From positions 1 to 22,150 of the forward strand of contig CAVINP010000028.1 in assembly GCA_963643985.1 (NCBI GenBank): DNA of 22,150 nucleotides, written 5' to 3'. Positions 15,691 through 22,150 of this stretch are shown here, one piece after another. A program made the translations under genes and the position numbers. Source of the DNA: SFTH01 sp963643985. Its GTDB lineage: Bacteria > Bacillota > Clostridia > Christensenellales > Aristaeellaceae. Positions within the stretch are counted from its first letter, which is position 1, and every line of letters begins with the position of its first letter. The notes below the pieces were generated by a model. That model did not search any database and was not told where the DNA came from. It was given only the letters and a program-made list of their open reading frames with translations.

Positions 15691-15720
15691 AGTGTAGCAT
15701 AAAACAGTCCTGTCTGTCAA
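15691..15720 (-). promoter_or_regulatory. Promoter of the copy 1 T-box/symporter
   Basis: On the minus strand TTGACA (15715-15720), 18 bases, TACACT (15691-15696), preceded by TGC. Same spacing and layout as the copy 2 promoter. Confidence 0.8.
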
Positions 15721-15977
15721 GCATTTTGAAGACGAAATTTGCAGGAAATTGGCGTTCAATATCCAAATTTACGGCAAAAATACATAGAGAAAACATAACG
15801 GGAATCTGGTTTTTGAAACGAGATCAGCTAAAATCGCATGACCAAATTCTGAAACCCATGACTACATTTCCTGCAAAATAAAGCGATTTTCAGCCGAGAA
15901 GCGTAGAAGAAGCGTAAAAAATAATATAAAATTGAATAAAACGAACCGTTTTTCGTCAAAAAAAGATAGAAATTTCC
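15721..15977. other. AT-rich divergent intergenic region with a 12-bp inverted repeat
   Basis: No gene is seen in these 257 bases, which are much richer in A and T than the flanks. TTTGCAGGAAAT (15738-15749) and its exact reverse complement (15866-15877) lie 116 bases apart. A weak short hairpin ACGAA/TTCGT lies at 15941-15955. No convincing plus-strand promoter was found; TATAAA at 15924 and TTGAAT at 15932 are candidates without good partners. Confidence 0.5.
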
Positions 15978-15990
15978 GGAGGAATGTGCT

Positions 15991-16932
15991 ATGATAAAGG
16001 GCAATAAAATGACGATCTCCCTTATTGACGAGACAGAAGGGACTGATACAGAAGTGGAAAAGAAGAAAAAACGTTTGGGCGACCGCTTTGATGCGACCCT
16101 CGTGCGTGATGCAGATTCCATGCATGGCTTCATGCCCTATCTCTATCCGCATCGTGCGGACAACGAGGCCTTCATTCAGGAAACCATCGACCTGACGAAC
16201 GTCAACGCCTTCCTGGAGAAGAAGAACGCCAACCTCGACAAAGCCCACCGCTACACGGTTTTCCACTGCGTCGCGGCGGCGCTGGTCAAGACGGTCACGC
16301 TGCGTCCGAAGATGAACTACTTCATTCAGGGCAGCCGCCTCTACAGCCGCGACGACATTTCCCTGGCATTTGTGGTCAAGAAGCAGTTCTCCGACCGCGG
16401 CGAGGAAGCGCTGGCGTTCAAGAAGTTCGGCCCGGAGACCACGATCGATTCCTTCCATGAGGAGATCATGAAGGAGGTCTTCGAGTGCCGCCGCGCGGAC
16501 AAGGTGGACAATTCCACCGCCGGCATGGACTTTTTCATGAAGCTTCCGCGCTTTATTCTGCGCCCGGTGGTCTACATGCTGCGCCGCCTGGACTACTTCG
16601 GCAAGGTGCCCTACGATCTGATCAAGACTGATCCGAACTACGCCTCGATCTTTATTTCAAACCTCGGCTCCATCAAGCTCAATGCGGCTTATCACCACCT
16701 GAGCAACTGGGGCACGTGCTCGCTCTTTGTCGTCATCGGCGAAAAGCATATCGAGCCCGTGTTCAAGCCGGACGGCAGCTATGAGATGCATGAAATGCTG
16801 CACATCGGCATGACGCTTGACGAGCGCATTGCGGACGGCTACTACTACGCCCGCTCCATTGCCATCTTCAAGCACATTATGGAGCACCCCGAGGAGCTGG
16901 ACAAGCCCGCCTGTCAGGAGGTTGATCTATGA
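15991..16932 (+). CDS. E2-type acyltransferase-fold protein lacking the catalytic His
   Basis: This 313-residue protein resembles the catalytic domain of 2-oxoacid dehydrogenase E2 subunits (the chloramphenicol acetyltransferase fold) but has no lipoyl or E1/E3-binding domain. Similar segments are the FHCVAAALVKTV helix, IFISNLGSIKLNAAYHHL, WGTCSLFVVIG and the C-terminal LDERIADGYYYARSIAIF. In true E2 enzymes that last segment reads DHRxxDG. Here the catalytic His is Glu (E278) while D282 and G283 remain, so ordinary acyl transfer is doubtful. The start is fixed by GGAGG at 15978-15982. The stop overlaps the start of the acyl-CoA ligase gene by 4 bases, which implies coupled translation and a shared acyl substrate. 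The exact role is unknown. Confidence 0.8.
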   Translation: MIKGNKMTISLIDETEGTDTEVEKKKKRLGDRFDATLVRDADSMHGFMPYLYPHRADNEAFIQETIDLTNVNAFLEKKNANLDKAHRYTVFHCVAAALVKTVTLRPKMNYFIQGSRLYSRDDISLAFVVKKQFSDRGEEALAFKKFGPETTIDSFHEEIMKEVFECRRADKVDNSTAGMDFFMKLPRFILRPVVYMLRRLDYFGKVPYDLIKTDPNYASIFISNLGSIKLNAAYHHLSNWGTCSLFVVIGEKHIEPVFKPDGSYEMHEMLHIGMTLDERIADGYYYARSIAIFKHIMEHPEELDKPACQEVDL

Positions 16933-18653
16933 TTTTCCCGAACTTCGACAAGGTCAAAACGCCCTGGATGCGCTACATGGTCGGCATCCCTGCGCATCTG
17001 GATTATCCGGACGGCACGATGGTGGAAGCCATGGCCAAGGCCGCCAGGGACTATCCCAAGCTCATCGCCTATGACTTCATGGGCGGACATACGACATACA
17101 CCCGCGCCATGGCCGATATCGAGGCCTGTGCACGCGCCCTTCGCGCGGCAGGCGTCAAGGAAAACGACCGCGTGACCATCGCCATGCCCAACACGCCGCA
17201 GGCCATATCCATGTTCTATGCAGTGAACAGGGTCGGTGCGATCGCAAACATGATCCATCCGCTCTCCGCCGAGGGTGAGATCGAGTTCTACCTGAACGAT
17301 TCCCGCTCGGTGGCTGCGCTGACGCTGGACCAGTTCTATGCCAAGTTCGCTGCCATCAGGCAAAACACGCCGCAGCTCAAGACGCTCGTGATTGCCAGCG
17401 TCAAGGATGCGCTCAACCCCGCCATGAAGCTGGGTTACAAGCTGACGGCCGGCCGCAAGGTGGCCAAGCTCCCCGAGGACGGCGACTACATCACCTGGAA
17501 CGACTTCATCGAAAAAGGCAAGTCCTTCACGGGTGAGACGACCGTACCGCGCCACGCCAATGATCCCGCCGTGATACTCTACAGCGGCGGCACGACCGGC
17601 GTGACGAAGGGCATACTGCTCTCCAACCTCAACTTCAATGCGCTGGGCAAGCAGATCATCGCCACCAACCCGATGTTCACGCCCGGTGACAAGATGCTCA
17701 CCATCATGCCCATGTTCCACGGCTTCGGTCTGGGCGTGAGCGTGCATTCCATGCTGGTCAGCGGCGGCCGCTGCGTGCTGGTGCCGCGCTTTACGCCGCA
17801 GACCTACGCCAAGCTTCTGGGCAAGCATCACCCGAACTTTATCGCGGGTGTGCCCACACTCTACGAGGCACTGCTGCGGCTGCCCAATCTGGAAAAGCTG
17901 GATCTGAGCTGCCTCAAGGGCATGTTCTCGGGTGGCGATACGCTGCCTGCGGAGCTGAAGAAGCGCATCGATGCCTTCCTGAAGGAGCACAAGGCGACCA
18001 TCGAGGTGCGCGAAGGCTACGGCACGACAGAGTGCGTCACTGCCAGCTGCCTCACGCCCAGCGGATTGGCCCGCGAAGGCTCCATCGGCATTCCCTTCCC
18101 GGACACCTACTACAAGATTGTGACTCCGGGCACGGAGATCGAGGCCCCCTACGGCACCGAGGGCGAGATCTGCCTGGCAGGCCCGACCGTCATGCTGGAA
18201 TACGTCAATCATCCCGAGGAGACGGCCAACACGCTGCGCACGCACGCGGACGGCATGACCTGGGTGCATACGGGCGATCTGGGCATCATGGACAGCGACG
18301 GCTACGTCTATTTCCGCCAGCGTATCAAGCGCATGATCGTCACCTCCGGCTACAATGTCTATCCCTCCCAGATCGAGAATCTGCTGGACAAGCACGAGTA
18401 CGTGCACATGTCCTGCGTCATCGGCGTGAAGGATCCGTACAAGATGCAGAAAGTCAAGGCCTTCATTGTCCTCAAGCCCGGCATCGAGCCAAGCGACGAG
18501 GTCAAGAAGAACATCATGGATTACTGCCGCAAGAACATCGCCAAATACGCGCTGCCCTACGATATCGAGTTCCGCGAGGACCTGCCCAAGACACTCGTGG
18601 GCAAGGTGGCCTACCGCCTGCTTGAGGAAGAGGAAAAGGAAAAGAGCGCGTGA
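16929..18653 (+). CDS. Acyl-CoA ligase, class I adenylate-forming enzyme
   Basis: This 574-residue enzyme should activate a carboxylic acid to an acyl-adenylate and pass it to CoA (or another thiol). The motifs are complete: the P-loop YSGGTTGVTKG (218-228), EGYGTTE (362-368), TGD with Asp450, the hinge region FRQRIKRMIVTSGYNVYP, and the C-terminal catalytic Lys559 in LPKTLVGKVAYR. It resembles long-chain or medium-chain fatty acyl-CoA ligases, but the acid cannot be named. There is no obvious membrane segment. It overlaps the E2-like gene by ATGA and is followed by a strong terminator, so the two form a closed two-gene operon. BMC-type or dehydrogenase-complex genes were not seen nearby. Confidence 0.9.
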   Translation: MIFPNFDKVKTPWMRYMVGIPAHLDYPDGTMVEAMAKAARDYPKLIAYDFMGGHTTYTRAMADIEACARALRAAGVKENDRVTIAMPNTPQAISMFYAVNRVGAIANMIHPLSAEGEIEFYLNDSRSVAALTLDQFYAKFAAIRQNTPQLKTLVIASVKDALNPAMKLGYKLTAGRKVAKLPEDGDYITWNDFIEKGKSFTGETTVPRHANDPAVILYSGGTTGVTKGILLSNLNFNALGKQIIATNPMFTPGDKMLTIMPMFHGFGLGVSVHSMLVSGGRCVLVPRFTPQTYAKLLGKHHPNFIAGVPTLYEALLRLPNLEKLDLSCLKGMFSGGDTLPAELKKRIDAFLKEHKATIEVREGYGTTECVTASCLTPSGLAREGSIGIPFPDTYYKIVTPGTEIEAPYGTEGEICLAGPTVMLEYVNHPEETANTLRTHADGMTWVHTGDLGIMDSDGYVYFRQRIKRMIVTSGYNVYPSQIENLLDKHEYVHMSCVIGVKDPYKMQKVKAFIVLKPGIEPSDEVKKNIMDYCRKNIAKYALPYDIEFREDLPKTLVGKVAYRLLEEEEKEKSA

Positions 18654-18676
18654 GGGTGATGTACGGCAATCCAAAT

Positions 18677-18698
18677 CATTCAACTGACCACTGACCAC
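18677..18698. repeat. Heptamer-based intergenic repeat, copy 2
   Basis: It matches 5433-5454 at 21 of 22 positions and contains two CTGACCA heptamers. It lies between the ligase stop codon and its terminator, as copy 1 lies at the end of a gene. Confidence 0.7.
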
Positions 18699-18703
18699 TC
18701 TTT

Positions 18704-18735
18704 CCCCGATCGTTATCCGGTCGGGGTTTTCTTTT
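18704..18735 (+). terminator. Terminator of the E2-like/ligase operon
   Basis: CCCCGATCG (18704-18712) pairs with CGGTCGGGG (18718-18726) over 9 bp with one wobble pair, loop TTATC, followed by TTTTCTTTTT. Confidence 0.92.
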
Positions 18736-18752
18736 TCGTCATACGACGATAC

Positions 18753-18781
18753 TTGCAGTTTTACGCACTTCCTGTTATAAT
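18753..18781 (+). promoter_or_regulatory. Promoter of the miaA operon
   Basis: TTGCAG (18753-18758), 17 bases, perfect TATAAT (18776-18781) with the extended TGT. The start point would be near 18788, about 50 bases before miaA. Confidence 0.82.
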
Positions 18782-18837
18782 TGGTACATTCAAGGCGCTT
18801 CCTTTGCGGACTGGACATCTGAAGGGAGAAACATACA

Positions 18838-19755
18838 TTGAATCAGTTACCGAAACTTATTGTGATTGAGGGCACCAATGCCTCGGGCAAGAGCGGCCTG
18901 GGCGTGGAGCTGGCCCGCAGCTTCGGCGGCGAGATCGTATCGGCCGATTCCCGGCAGGTCTTCAGGGGCTATGACCTGGGCAGCGGCAAGATCACACCCG
19001 AGGAAATGCAGGGCGTGCCCCATCATCTTATTGACATCTGCGACAGCAATGAATTCTTTTCCGTGCACGACTACCAGCGCCTGGCGTATCGGGCGATTGA
19101 CGACATCATAGACCGTGGCCGGCTGCCCTTCATCGTGGGCGGCACGGGGCTGTACGTCGCTGCGGTGACGGAGGGCTACGTGATGAGCGATCGGCCACCG
19201 GATCTGGCTTACCGCGCCGAGCTTGAAAAGCTGAGCACGCCCGAACTGTACGGGATGCTCATAAAAGCCGCACCCACGGCAAGCGTGGACGCCCGCAACC
19301 GCAACCGTGTGATGCGCATGCTGGAGAAGATCCACGACGGCGACGACTTTGTGCCGCACAATGTGCCGCGCTACGATTGCCTGAAGCTGGGCGTGAGCTG
19401 GCCGCGCGAGATCCTTAAAGCACGCATCGATGAGCGGCTGCAAAGGCGCATGGATCAGGGCATGGTGGACGAGGTCCGGCATCTTCTGGACGGCGGCGCG
19501 AGCGTCGAATTCATGCTCAAGCTGGGTCTGGAATACCGCTTCATCACCCGCTATATCATCGGTGAATACGCCTCCGAGGCTGAGATGTGCAGCGAACTGT
19601 CGCTGGCCATCAAGCGCTTTGCCAAGCGGCAGATGATATGGTTCAGGCGCGACAGGAACATACACTGGCTGGATATGGCAAATCAGCCGCAGGCCGAGGC
19701 CGAGACACTGATACGGGCGTTTCTGCTGCAGGCGGGACGAGTGCATGAAATGTGA
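18838..19755 (+). CDS. miaA: tRNA dimethylallyltransferase, divergent MiaA
   Basis: This 305-residue protein fits MiaA, which transfers dimethylallyl to N6 of A37 in tRNAs that read UNN codons. Clear features are a P-loop (GTNASGKS, residues 12-19), the catalytic-site SADSRQVFRGYDLGSGKITPEE, GVPHHLIDI, IVGGTGLYV, and the tRNA-contact end RFAKRQMIWFRRDRNIHWLD. Some family positions differ: the loop is usually GPTASGKT, and the usual GYKE is GLEYRF here. It could be a second or specialised MiaA-like enzyme. The start is TTG at 18838-18840, with AGGGAGA about 10 bases upstream. It leads an operon with a ROK kinase and a phosphoesterase. Confidence 0.85.
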   Translation: MNQLPKLIVIEGTNASGKSGLGVELARSFGGEIVSADSRQVFRGYDLGSGKITPEEMQGVPHHLIDICDSNEFFSVHDYQRLAYRAIDDIIDRGRLPFIVGGTGLYVAAVTEGYVMSDRPPDLAYRAELEKLSTPELYGMLIKAAPTASVDARNRNRVMRMLEKIHDGDDFVPHNVPRYDCLKLGVSWPREILKARIDERLQRRMDQGMVDEVRHLLDGGASVEFMLKLGLEYRFITRYIIGEYASEAEMCSELSLAIKRFAKRQMIWFRRDRNIHWLDMANQPQAEAETLIRAFLLQAGRVHEM

Positions 19756-19773
19756 TAAGTGAGGGGGATGTGC

Positions 19774-20736
19774 ATGAAACAGTACAGAATCGGCATCGAT
19801 GTCGGCGGAACGAATATCAAGCTGGGTCTCTTCGATGAGGAGATGAAGCTTGTGGACACGCTTCAGGCGCTGACCGATCAGCAGGCGAGCCTTGCGGAAA
19901 TCATGGACCTGATGGTTATACTGGTGCAGCGGCTGCTCAGCAGCAACGATGTTTCCGCCGAAGCCTTCTCCGGCATGGGCGCGGTGTTCCCGTCCTACAT
20001 CGACTACCGCAACGGCATCGTGCTGGATACCAGCTATATTCCTTCGCTGAGCAATGCACCCGTACGCGACATGCTGGAGAACCGTCTGGGCGTGCGCGTG
20101 GCGTTGGACAACGATGCCAACGCTGCGGCACTGGCGGAGCATCGCATGGGCGCGGGTATCGGCTGCAACGACATGATATACGCCTCCCTGGCGACGGCCA
20201 TCGGCGGTGGCCTCATACTCAACGGCAAGCTCTATCGCGGCATGCACGGCATGGCGGGTGCGATCGGCCATATGTTCGTGTCCGATTCCACGGGCTATCC
20301 CTGCCTCTGCGGCGTCACAGGCTGCGTGCAGTCCATTTCTTCAGGCGCACAGATGGCCAAGTACGTCACCGACCGTATCAAGGAGGGCGAGGATTCGAGC
20401 ATACTCAACTATGCCGGCACGCTCACCAACATTGACATGGAGGCGGTGGGGAAGGCCTTGCAGGGCAATGATTCTTTGGCGCTGGAGGTCGTGCATCGCG
20501 GCGCGGAGTATCTGGGACGCATGTTCCACTCACTCAATCAGGTGCTGGATATCAATGTGTTCATCTACGGCGGCGGCGTCACGAAGCTGGGCAGCCGTTT
20601 CATAGACCGCATGATCGCCGCCTACCGTCACTATTCGCTGATCGACCAGCGCTATCCCGCACGCTTCATTCCCTCCAAGCTGGGCGATCAGGCAAGCGTA
20701 TACGGCGCGGCACTGCTGCTGACGGCGGATGAATAA
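19774..20736 (+). CDS. ROK family sugar kinase
   Basis: This 320-residue protein is a ROK kinase, probably phosphorylating glucose or an amino sugar with ATP in the cytoplasm. Motifs are the phosphate loop GIDVGGTNIKLGLFD, the catalytic DNDANAAALAE, GAIGHMFV with the zinc-site His, and the zinc-site cysteines in CLCGVTGC. The acidic residue usually after the last Cys is Gln here. Translation most likely starts at ATG 19774, 6 bases after GAGGGGG (19761-19767). The ATG at 19768 is too close to it, and the GTG at 19759 lies upstream. There is no helix-turn-helix domain, so it is a kinase and not a NagC/XylR repressor. The sugar specificity is unknown. Confidence 0.88.
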   Translation: MKQYRIGIDVGGTNIKLGLFDEEMKLVDTLQALTDQQASLAEIMDLMVILVQRLLSSNDVSAEAFSGMGAVFPSYIDYRNGIVLDTSYIPSLSNAPVRDMLENRLGVRVALDNDANAAALAEHRMGAGIGCNDMIYASLATAIGGGLILNGKLYRGMHGMAGAIGHMFVSDSTGYPCLCGVTGCVQSISSGAQMAKYVTDRIKEGEDSSILNYAGTLTNIDMEAVGKALQGNDSLALEVVHRGAEYLGRMFHSLNQVLDINVFIYGGGVTKLGSRFIDRMIAAYRHYSLIDQRYPARFIPSKLGDQASVYGAALLLTADE

Positions 20737-21457
20737 TATCGGCATATTCCCCTTGCCCGCGGTCACGCGGCGCGAGGTTGCGGGTGCAGCTGCGTTTATG
20801 CGCGGGCTGCGCCTGCTCTTTGTCTGTGACGTGCATCTGCGGCCAAGCGTGAGTGAAGCGCGACTGGAACGGCTGATCGATCTGATCGCGGCGCAGCGGG
20901 CGGATATGCTCCTGCTGGGCGGCGATTACGCCGAGACAGCGGCGGACTGCGAGCGCTTCTTCAACGCCCTGTCGCGCGTTCACTGCCCGCTGGGCGGCTT
21001 CGGCGTGCCGGGCAACAACGACGTGGCTGCTGCGGATCGCCTGGGTACATGGATGCGCCGCGCTCATGTGCGCCTGCTCAAAAACGAATATGTGCGTTTG
21101 AACATCGGCAGCGGCATGCTGGAGATCGGCGGCTGCGACGAGCACCGCTACGGAACGCCGATGACACGGCAGCTCTTTACCGATGGGGCCTATCGCATAC
21201 TGCTTTCGCACTATCCCGTGGCGGCAGACTGCACCTGCGAACTTCAATTGTCGGGGCACACGCATGGCGGCCAGATCTGTTTAGGCCGCATCTCGCCCTA
21301 TTCCGTGGGCTTTGAGCATAAATACGGCATTTGCGCCGTACGCGGCGAGAAAATGATCGGGGAAACGCGCCTGATGGTCTGTAACGGCATCGGTGTCAGC
21401 CGCCTGCCGCTGCGCCTGGGTGCACCGCCCGAGATGCTTTTGCTGGAGTTTTCCTAA
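20729..21457 (+). CDS. Calcineurin-like metallophosphoesterase (YkuE-like)
   Basis: This 242-residue protein has the full metallophosphoesterase set: D34 and H36 in CDVHLRP, D66 in LGGDYAET, GNND (95-98), LLSHYPVA, and SGHTHGGQ. SGHTHGGQ followed by a loop and CNGIGVSRLPLRLGAPPEM is typical of the YkuE/YaeI group, which cleaves phosphodiester or phospholipid-type substrates. No N-terminal membrane helix of the kind common in that group is seen. The start ATG overlaps the end of the ROK kinase gene by 8 bases, so translation is coupled. No terminator is visible before the promoter at 21517. The substrate is unknown. Confidence 0.88.
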   Translation: MNNIGIFPLPAVTRREVAGAAAFMRGLRLLFVCDVHLRPSVSEARLERLIDLIAAQRADMLLLGGDYAETAADCERFFNALSRVHCPLGGFGVPGNNDVAAADRLGTWMRRAHVRLLKNEYVRLNIGSGMLEIGGCDEHRYGTPMTRQLFTDGAYRILLSHYPVAADCTCELQLSGHTHGGQICLGRISPYSVGFEHKYGICAVRGEKMIGETRLMVCNGIGVSRLPLRLGAPPEMLLLEFS

Positions 21458-21516
21458 AAAGAATTGAATATAATTTGTTGCAAGTCGGCGAAATGCGCCA
21501 AAGATGCCAAGAAGCC

Positions 21517-21545
21517 TTGACATCTGCGCCCGGCAAGTCTATAAT
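21517..21545 (+). promoter_or_regulatory. Perfect consensus promoter of a structured RNA
   Basis: TTGACA (21517-21522), exactly 17 bases, TATAAT (21540-21545). Both hexamers are perfect. It is the strongest promoter in the window, and no reading frame with a ribosome binding site follows. Such promoters are typical of abundant stable RNAs. Confidence 0.88.
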
Positions 21546-21551
21546 GGTTTC

Positions 21552-21792
21552 AGCGGTTGCACGAGAGTGCTTCCAAACCATCGTTATCCTGGGGTGTGCG
21601 CCGATCTGTGCTTTTACCCACAGATTCAAAAAAGGATTCCGGGTCGATGTGCAGATGTCACGCCCTCGATCTTTGATCGCCAGGGGAAGGCAGTAAGCAG
21701 TCGCAGGTCTCCGCCCTGCCTGAGCGGCGGGTGAAAAAGCAGAGGTTGACGGCACTCATGGGATATATGAGCATCTTCGGATGCTCTTTTTT
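21552..21792 (+). ncRNA. Unidentified structured non-coding RNA, about 240 nt
   Basis: A consensus promoter and a clean terminator enclose about 240 nt rich in pairing. Hairpins are GCAC-GAGA-GTGC (21559-21570), ATCTGTG/CACAGAT (21604-21625) and CCCT-CGATC/GATCG-AGGG (21663-21685). CCGCC/GGCGG (21711-21730) has loop bases CTGCC that can pair with GGCAG at 21689-21693, which would form a pseudoknot. GAGTGC and AACC (21565-21579) can pair with GGTT and GCACTC (21744-21757) to close the whole RNA; this competes with the first hairpin. I could not match it to 6S, SRP, RNase P, tmRNA or a known riboswitch from memory. It may be a known family that I do not recognise, such as 6S or raiA. Confidence 0.7.
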
Positions 21793-22149
21793 GTACTCAC
21801 GGAGGAAGTGAGAGAAGAGAGACGGCCCTTGCATCCTCCTTCGTTGTCAAACGAAAGCATCAAAAAGGAGCCGTCGGATCGGCAGATACCTGTTAGGGGT
21901 ATTGATGCGGCAGTGTGTCTGCCATCTGTTGCATTGCCGTTCGGAGATTGCGCCTTGGCAGCCTCGCGAGCCTTGGCAATGACTTCCATGCCGCCCTTGA
22001 GCCTCGTCAGCCCCTTGGCGACCTGTACTGCGTTGGGGCCGTTATTGACAAGCTGATCAACAATGTAGTTGATTGCCGTCTCCATGTCGCGCCGGTTCTG
22101 CTCGGCAAGGACGCCCTCGTTTATGGAATACTTCAGCTTTGGCGTAAAC
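21756..22149 (-). CDS. Partial minus-strand reading frame, possibly the damaged end of a gene
   Basis: A frame is open from the window edge to TGA at 21756-21758. The first part, FTPKLKYSINEGVLAEQN then ETAINYIVDQLVNNGPNAVQ and LTRLKGGMEVIAKAREAAKA, looks like ordinary helical protein. The last 55 residues or so do not, and they run backwards through the hairpins and the terminator of the structured RNA. The real gene may therefore end earlier, have lost its stop, or be cut off near 21900. I do not recognise the product. An internal ATG lies at 22083-22085, but no start can be assigned because the frame enters from outside. Confidence 0.35.
   Translation of the reverse strand, partial: FTPKLKYSINEGVLAEQNRRDMETAINYIVDQLVNNGPNAVQVAKGLTRLKGGMEVIAKAREAAKAQSPNGNATDGRHTAASIPLTGICRSDGSFLMLSFDNEGGCKGRLSSLTSSVSTKKSIRRCSYIP
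21769..21792 (+). terminator. Terminator of the structured RNA
   Basis: GAGCATC-TTCG-GATGCTC (7 bp, stable UUCG loop) followed directly by six T. Confidence 0.95.
21821..21875. repeat. Long imperfect inverted repeat
   Basis: GACGGC at 21821 and GCCGTC at 21870 bracket an imperfect 55-nt hairpin whose tip is TTCGTT-GTCA-AACGAA (21840-21855). A shorter hairpin, CTCAC-GGAGGAA-GTGAG (21796-21812), holds a GGAGG in its loop, and another, GGCAG-TGTGT-CTGCC, lies at 21909-21923. No gene on the plus strand uses them. Confidence 0.5.
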
Positions 22150-22150
22150 T

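Noticed and set aside
16914..18818. A 634-residue minus-strand frame opposite the acyl-CoA ligase
   Set aside because: Shadow of a gene with complete catalytic motifs; it also runs through the ligase terminator.
18847..20271. A 474-residue minus-strand frame opposite miaA and the ROK kinase
   Set aside because: Crosses two well-supported genes and has no recognisable domain.
21552..21792. Cobalamin riboswitch, suggested by GGGGAAGGC and an AGGTCTCCGCCCTGCC-like end
   Set aside because: The conserved B12 core sequences upstream are missing, and the unit ends in its own terminator with no coding gene after it.
21552..21792. SRP RNA, suggested by GGGGAAGGCAGTAAGCAG
   Set aside because: The highly conserved SRP tip (GGTCCGGAAGGAAGCAGC) is not present.

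Overview
The window looks like a chromosomal segment of an anaerobic, GC-rich member of the Bacillota (Clostridia type). The evidence is Wood-Ljungdahl (acetyl-CoA pathway) genes, two T-box leader RNAs, and the Firmicutes gene order rpmE-yqhQ-prmC-prfA-sua5. Ribosome binding sites are strong GGAGG-type sites, several starts are TTG, and sigma-A-like promoters are easy to see. The genus cannot be told from this sequence alone.

Layout. (1) 116-5364, plus strand: a promoter, then metF, cooC/acsF-like, acsD, and a 764-residue protein that joins AcsC (large corrinoid iron-sulfur subunit) to AcsE (methyltetrahydrofolate:corrinoid methyltransferase). Two terminator hairpins close the unit. Together these genes make methyl-THF, move the methyl group to the corrinoid protein and supply a metallocluster maturation ATPase. 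CODH and acetyl-CoA synthase themselves (acsA/acsB) are not in the window. (2) 5459-9818, minus strand: rpmE, yqhQ-like, prmC, prfA and sua5, a translation and tRNA-modification block. (3) 9835-11826, minus: a MATE transporter and a YfcE-like phosphodiesterase. (4) 11831-15720, minus: two near-duplicate AGCS sodium:alanine symporters, each behind its own promoter and its own T-box leader with an apparent GCC (Ala) specifier. (5) 15991-18726, plus: an E2-type acyltransferase-fold protein lacking the catalytic His, translationally coupled to an acyl-CoA ligase, with a terminator. (6) 18753-21457, plus: a divergent miaA, a ROK sugar kinase and a metallophosphoesterase. (7) 21517-21792, plus: a consensus promoter, about 240 nt of highly structured non-coding sequence and a strong terminator, read here as an unidentified structured RNA. 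(8) 21793-22150: a hairpin-rich stretch and a partial minus-strand reading frame.

The most notable items are the AcsC-AcsE fusion, the pair of alanine T-box/symporter cassettes, the unidentified structured RNA, the His-less E2-like protein with its ligase, and a heptamer-based intergenic repeat shared by two gene ends 13 kb apart.
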